A stretch of DNA of 9,334 nt. Origin: an uncultured Spirochaetaceae bacterium (lineage in GTDB: Bacteria > Spirochaetota > Spirochaetia > Treponematales > Treponemataceae). The notes under the pieces were generated by a model, which was not told the DNA's origin, did not search any database, and was given only the letters and a program-made list of their open reading frames with translations. The translations under genes and the position numbers were made by a program. The stretch's first letter is position 1. Every line of letters starts with the position of its first letter. Shown here one piece after another: positions 6,639-9,334 of this stretch. Where the stretch lies: assembly GCA_902796985.1 (NCBI GenBank), contig CADBRC010000362.1, positions 1-9,334 on the forward strand, written 5' to 3'.

Positions 6639-6644
6639 CCCCCT

Positions 6645-8429
6645 ATGGAAAATTTCGTGAAATTGGTCCTTGCCAACTTTTTCTTGGCGTGCTTCTTTTC
6701 CTTGCTGCACCTGCCTACGGCTTTTGATATATCCGTCCTTGCCTTCCCCCTGGCCCTGCTTTTCACGCTCTTGATGGGATATCTCTTCTACAGCAGGCTG
6801 GTCAGGAGAAACGAGGTCACCCTGTTGCCGACGATAATCCGTATATTCCAGTATGAGCCTTTCGTCCTGATTGCGGCCTTTGTCATCAGGAGGTCAGGAA
6901 AGTCGGGCCTGCCGTACCTCGTCGACCTGCTTACCTGCCTTGTCTGGCTTGGGCTGACGGGGCTGAGTTTCGTTATCCTGCATTACATCGGGGGGAAAAA
7001 ACTTGCTTCCATCAACAAGGACTGGGCTTCCTATCTGGACGGGCTCAAAAAGCCTCCCTTTACGGGCCGTACCGCGCCTAAGAGGCTCCTGATAGAGCTG
7101 CTTGAGTGGGTGGATGCAGGCGTGCAGGCAGTGTTCATGATTATCCTGCTGAACATCTTCCTGTTCCAGCTCTATGAGATTCCTTCTGAGTCCATGGTTC
7201 CCACTTTCCTCATAAAGGACCGGGTTGCCGTGTTCAAGACCCTCGCAGGCCCCAAATTCCCCTTGAGCGACGTGGGACTGCCCTATCTTCAGAAATATAA
7301 GCGGGGTGACATCGTGGTCTTCCGCAACCCCCATTACTCGGACGACAGGAAGAGCGAGGTTAAGACCTTTATGTCCCAGTTCCTCTACATGCTGACGCTG
7401 ACCTTCGTTAAGACGAATACCGACGAGAACGGGGAGCTCAAGGCAGATCCTCTTGTCAAGCGTATTACGGGTGTGCCCGGCGAGCAGCTGATGCTGATGG
7501 ACGGCAAGCTCTACGCCCGTACGAAGGAGTCTCCGGATTTTCATGTCGTGGAAGATGATTTGTCCTGGGCGGCCTGGGATTTGAACGGGCAGCCTGACGG
7601 AGTCAAGTCCCGCATCCAGTGGATCCCCATGAGCAAGGGCGAGGTTGACAACACCCTCTCTGTGGAGCGGAGGCGGCGGGAGCTGGATCTGGAGGCTGTG
7701 AGGGATGAATGTGAGGCCCTTGCGCTGGAGTTCAGGAGCTATTGCCCTGCAGGCTCTCGTGAGGGGGACTGGGGGCTGGACTTCGGCTCCTTGTTCACCG
7801 ATTACGACAGGTACGAGTACCACTTTTTCCGGGACATATATGACAATGCCCTCAAAATCATAGAGTCCCCGTCCGGGACCGCATGGTTTGAGGCGTTCAT
7901 GACATCCTGGGAAAGCGGAATGGGCAATCTCTCCGCGTATTCCGAGGCCAACCCCTCGGATGAGGCCGCGTTGATAGGCGGGAACCTCTATGACGACTCC
8001 TGCTTCCGCCTGAACCTGATGCTCAAGCTTGTCGTGGGCCGCCTGGTCGTGAGGATTGCAGCCCTCAATAACTCCGGGTTGGGAGCCGCCGACGTGCGGG
8101 CTGACGCGCAGGTCAAGAACATGCTTGCTGACGCGGAATCCCTGCACAACTACGTGGCCCACATGGACCAGAGGAACATGCGCGTGTTCCCCCAGGGCGA
8201 GGGTAACTACATCCCTGAGGGCTGCTACTTCATGATGGGAGACAACCGCTACAACTCTCTGGACATGCGGCACAGCTACGAGATGTCCCTCAAGACCATT
8301 ACCGACTGGGACGAATATGCGCTCTGCTACTACTCCAACCTTGAACCCCAGTATGTCTCCTACCGCCGCATCCTTGGCAAGGCTTCCCTCCGCTTCTGGC
8401 CGGTGACCCGCTTCGGGAAGGTCCGCTGA
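6645..8429 (+). CDS. lepB: Signal peptidase I, enlarged, with multi-span membrane anchor and large insertion
   Basis: This 594-residue protein should remove signal peptides from exported proteins at the outer face of the inner membrane. The N-terminus holds several hydrophobic segments (about 4-23, 29-49, 71-81, 91-115 and 157-177). Box B follows: IPSESMVPT (179-187) with nucleophile S183. KRGDIVVFRNP (219-229) is box C. DPLVKRITGVPGE (268-280) supplies the general base K272. Box E is EGCYFMMGDNRYNSLDMR (525-542). About 215 residues (roughly 300-515), largely charged and helical-looking, separate boxes D and E, making the protein nearly twice the size of E. coli LepB (324 residues). The box E serine of the usual NSxDSR is methionine here (D540-M541-R542). 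The ATG at 6645 is chosen because it begins the first hydrophobic helix and sits 6 bases after a -10 box. The gene is divergent from ugd and ends 6 bases from the convergent peptidase gene. Confidence 0.93.
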   Translation: MENFVKLVLANFFLACFFSLLHLPTAFDISVLAFPLALLFTLLMGYLFYSRLVRRNEVTLLPTIIRIFQYEPFVLIAAFVIRRSGKSGLPYLVDLLTCLVWLGLTGLSFVILHYIGGKKLASINKDWASYLDGLKKPPFTGRTAPKRLLIELLEWVDAGVQAVFMIILLNIFLFQLYEIPSESMVPTFLIKDRVAVFKTLAGPKFPLSDVGLPYLQKYKRGDIVVFRNPHYSDDRKSEVKTFMSQFLYMLTLTFVKTNTDENGELKADPLVKRITGVPGEQLMLMDGKLYARTKESPDFHVVEDDLSWAAWDLNGQPDGVKSRIQWIPMSKGEVDNTLSVERRRRELDLEAVRDECEALALEFRSYCPAGSREGDWGLDFGSLFTDYDRYEYHFFRDIYDNALKIIESPSGTAWFEAFMTSWESGMGNLSAYSEANPSDEAALIGGNLYDDSCFRLNLMLKLVVGRLVVRIAALNNSGLGAADVRADAQVKNMLADAESLHNYVAHMDQRNMRVFPQGEGNYIPEGCYFMMGDNRYNSLDMRHSYEMSLKTITDWDEYALCYYSNLEPQYVSYRRILGKASLRFWPVTRFGKVR

Positions 8430-8435
8430 TCAGAA

Positions 8436-9334
8436 CTAAGGGCGGGATGCCATGTAGGCAATCGTCTCCGCATCCTTGATGATGTTGGAGATGATTGCGT
8501 ACTCGTTGGGCTGGTGGGCGGTCTCGTCCAGGCTGGACCATACCACGCAGTCAAGCCCTGCGTTGCGGAGGTACGCACCGACTGTGCCGCCTCCGATTCC
8601 GACGCAGCGGGCCTCTATGCCGTGGACTTCCTTGAGAGCGTCTGCCAGATCCTTGACAACCGGCGCATCCTGTGGGGTGGGACGGGAGCTTTCCGCCTGC
8701 ACCTCAGAGACCTCAACTTTGACCGAGTACTTGTCCTCGACTTCCTTCACCCGCCTGGCAAGCTCTTTCCTTACCTCGTCGAGAGAGTAGCAGGGGTTGA
8801 TGCGGCAGTCGGCGAACATGACGTCCTCGCCGGGGATGATGTTTACGGACGAGACGTTCGCCTCGTGCATCGTGGGCTGGAAGGTAGACCGGGGCGGGTC
8901 AAAGAGGGGATTCTCCTTGTTAAAGACCTGCTCCATCGCATTCACCTTGAGGGCAAGCTCGCATGAAGCAAGGGCGGCGTTCCTGCCCTGGTCAGGGCGT
9001 GACCCGTGTGCCTGCTTTCCGACCGTACGGAATTTCAGCCAGAAAATGTTCTTCTCCGCAATCTCTATTGTCTCACCGTTCGAGTCCCCGCCGTCTGGGA
9101 TGAGGATCCTGTCGTTCTTGCCGAAGATGTTCAGGTGCTCGCGTACAAGGTACTGCATACCGTAGGCCGATCCGCATTCCTCGTCTGCCATGAAAAGGAG
9201 CTTTATCGTGTGTTCGGGGATGATGTGCTGCTTGACGAAGGCGAATGCTGCAAATACGGCAGAGACCAGGCCCTGCTGGTTGTCCTCCACGCCGCGCCCG
9301 TATATCCTGCCGTCCTTCTCTACCAGGGTCCAGG
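8436..9334 (-). CDS. M20-family metallopeptidase (DapE/ArgE/dipeptidase-like), N-terminus outside window
   Basis: The frame is open from the TAG at 8438-8436 to the window edge, giving 298 visible residues; the GTG at 9290 is an internal valine, because the preceding codons continue the motif WTLVEKDGRIYGRG. Visible landmarks, counted from that first W, are GRGVED with bridging metal ligand D17, the DEECGS pair (general base and metal-binding glutamates), IPDGGDSNGE with a metal-ligand aspartate, and AHGSRPDQGRNA in the lid/dimerisation domain. DETAHQPNEY near the C-terminus supplies the last metal-ligand histidine. The first HxD ligand pair should lie before the window. Such enzymes are cytoplasmic di-metal hydrolases of peptides or acylated amino acids; GRGVED is typical of broad dipeptidase-like members rather than strict DapE. 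The substrate cannot be assigned. Promoter and start are not visible. Confidence 0.9.
   Translation of the reverse strand, partial: WTLVEKDGRIYGRGVEDNQQGLVSAVFAAFAFVKQHIIPEHTIKLLFMADEECGSAYGMQYLVREHLNIFGKNDRILIPDGGDSNGETIEIAEKNIFWLKFRTVGKQAHGSRPDQGRNAALASCELALKVNAMEQVFNKENPLFDPPRSTFQPTMHEANVSSVNIIPGEDVMFADCRINPCYSLDEVRKELARRVKEVEDKYSVKVEVSEVQAESSRPTPQDAPVVKDLADALKEVHGIEARCVGIGGGTVGAYLRNAGLDCVVWSSLDETAHQPNEYAIISNIIKDAETIAYMASRP

Noticed and set aside
6894..8273. 459-codon open frame antisense to lepB
   Set aside because: It lies wholly opposite a gene with intact signal peptidase motifs. It has no recognisable domain, promoter or ribosome binding site, and is a by-product of the codon bias in lepB.
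8407..8417. CCCG-CTT-CGGG hairpin near the end of lepB as a terminator
   Set aside because: It is inside the coding sequence, has a 4-bp stem and no T run.
9288..9290. GTG as the start of the M20 peptidase
   Set aside because: The 14 codons upstream continue the conserved YGRGVED motif, so the gene simply runs off the window.

Overview
The window looks like chromosomal DNA from a spirochaete, most likely a Treponema-like organism. The pointers are a fused IspD-IspF enzyme behind a CarD-family RNA polymerase binding protein, a very long signal peptidase I with a large insertion, and a UDP-xylose/polyprenol glycosyltransferase operon. GC content is moderate, slightly above half by eye. The genus is an inference from gene content and protein style; no rRNA or other marker is present. 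I see no insertion sequence, phage gene, CRISPR array, tRNA or rRNA.

Layout. (1) Bases 1-281, plus strand: the C-terminal end of a small helix-turn-helix protein that begins before the window. (2) Bases 278-2158, minus strand: a two-gene operon, carD then ispDF, joined with no gap (TAAATG). (3) Bases 2159-2244: an 86-bp divergent promoter region. (4) Bases 2245-3288, plus strand: a GT2-type glycosyltransferase with two C-terminal membrane helices. (5) Bases 3316-6538, minus strand: a three-gene operon, ugd, uxs and a GtrB/DPM1-like glycosyltransferase, with 4-base ATGA overlaps at both joins. (6) Bases 6539-6644: a second divergent promoter region. (7) Bases 6645-8429, plus strand: lepB. (8) Bases 8436-9334, minus strand: the C-terminal two thirds or so of an M20 metallopeptidase that runs off the window.

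How the genes fit together. Ugd makes UDP-glucuronate from UDP-glucose, Uxs decarboxylates it to UDP-xylose, and the third gene looks like a transferase that loads a sugar onto a polyprenyl phosphate carrier. The operon therefore probably feeds xylose (or a related sugar) into a cell-envelope glycoconjugate. IspDF supplies isoprenoid precursors, ultimately including that carrier lipid. LepB and the second glycosyltransferase are also envelope functions.

The most striking signal is in the start sites. All four transcription units whose 5' end is in the window (carD-ispDF, the plus-strand glycosyltransferase, ugd-uxs-GT, lepB) have a sigma70-like promoter with an exact 17-bp spacer, and its -10 box lies only 6-8 bases before the ATG. 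None has a Shine-Dalgarno sequence. The predicted mRNAs begin on or within two bases of the start codon, so they should be leaderless. Downstream genes in the two operons instead use stop-start coupling. No intergenic gap exceeds about 110 bases and no convincing intrinsic terminator is visible.
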